A stretch of DNA of 44,502 nt from Catellatospora coxensis (lineage in GTDB: Bacteria; Actinomycetota; Actinomycetes; Mycobacteriales; Micromonosporaceae). Below, one piece after another: positions 44,457 through 44,502 of the stretch (its first letter is position 1; the number at the start of each line of letters is the position of its first letter). Below the pieces are notes generated by a model, which had not been told where the DNA came from, ran no database searches, and worked only from the letters and a program-made list of their open reading frames with translations. The stretch is from the NCBI RefSeq assembly GCF_016862635.1, contig NZ_BONI01000079.1, positions 1 to 44,502 of the forward strand, given 5' to 3'. The position numbers were made by a program, and so were the translations under genes.

Positions 44457-44502
44457 CGAAAAGGGTGTGCGGTGTCAGCAGGGTGCCCTTGCTTTGCCCG
44501 GG

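Overview
The window is very GC-rich and densely coded, with many GTG starts, strong third-position G/C bias and many probable leaderless transcripts. The gene set includes DUF3263, DUF4032, a DUF2510-plus-RDD protein, MsiK-type and IclR/DeoR/Lrp regulation, and a prokaryotic phospholipase A2. Together these point to a filamentous actinobacterium, most likely Micromonosporaceae (inference from gene content and composition, not from a marker gene). It looks like ordinary chromosome: no transposase, integrase, phage gene, CRISPR array or secondary-metabolite cluster was seen.

Layout. 1-1968: a truncated membrane-anchored alpha/beta hydrolase, a lipoprotein and a DUF3263 protein, all on minus. 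2065-4167: a two-gene ABC exporter (ATPase then permease, minus) joined by a 23-codon mini-ORF. 4381-9397: a divergent amino-sugar locus, with a DeoR regulator facing SIS deaminase/isomerase, ROK kinase, NagA deacetylase and class II aldolase. Mini-ORF cassettes of the same kind sit at the first two junctions of this operon. 9470-13934: a PLP enzyme, an APC permease, a PAP2 phosphatase and a secreted serine protease. 14057-20011: a DUF4032 kinase-like protein, phospholipase A2, a two-RCK TrkA-type membrane protein and a long secreted Gly/Leu/Pro-rich protein. 20077-27156: a GNAT acetyltransferase, tRNA-Thr(TGT), an orphan MsiK-type sugar ABC ATPase, fumC, rlmB, cysS and a membrane protein. 27195-32166: two paralogous HAD hydrolases, an IclR regulator, a DUF559 nuclease-like gene behind a cluster of DnaA-box-like sites, and a class I fumarase. 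32216-38222: a beta-propeller protein, a Lrp regulator divergent from hppD, two RDD membrane proteins and a HisC-type aminotransferase. 38330-44240: a giant secreted repeat/PKD protein, a second beta-propeller protein and a small unknown.

How the genes work together. The 4.4-9.4 kb operon has kinase, deacetylase, deaminating isomerase and aldolase steps for an N-acetylated hexosamine (GalNAc- or GlcNAc-like) under DeoR control. hppD with a neighbouring Lrp regulator and a nearby aromatic/histidinol-phosphate aminotransferase suggests tyrosine catabolism. rlmB and cysS overlap by one base as a housekeeping pair.

The most unusual layer is non-genic. (1) A 72-bp in-frame cassette encodes a 23-residue peptide (starts MSELRERIS, ends DERSEEKA). 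It is chained by ATGA stop/start overlaps, carries its own Shine-Dalgarno for the next ORF, occurs five times, and has apparently donated the first ten codons of NagA. (2) At least four families of long near-perfect palindromes sit at gene ends. (3) Four same-orientation DnaA-box-like 9-mers lie within 64 bp. (4) About fourteen genes have a -10-like hexamer placed 6-7 nt before the start codon.
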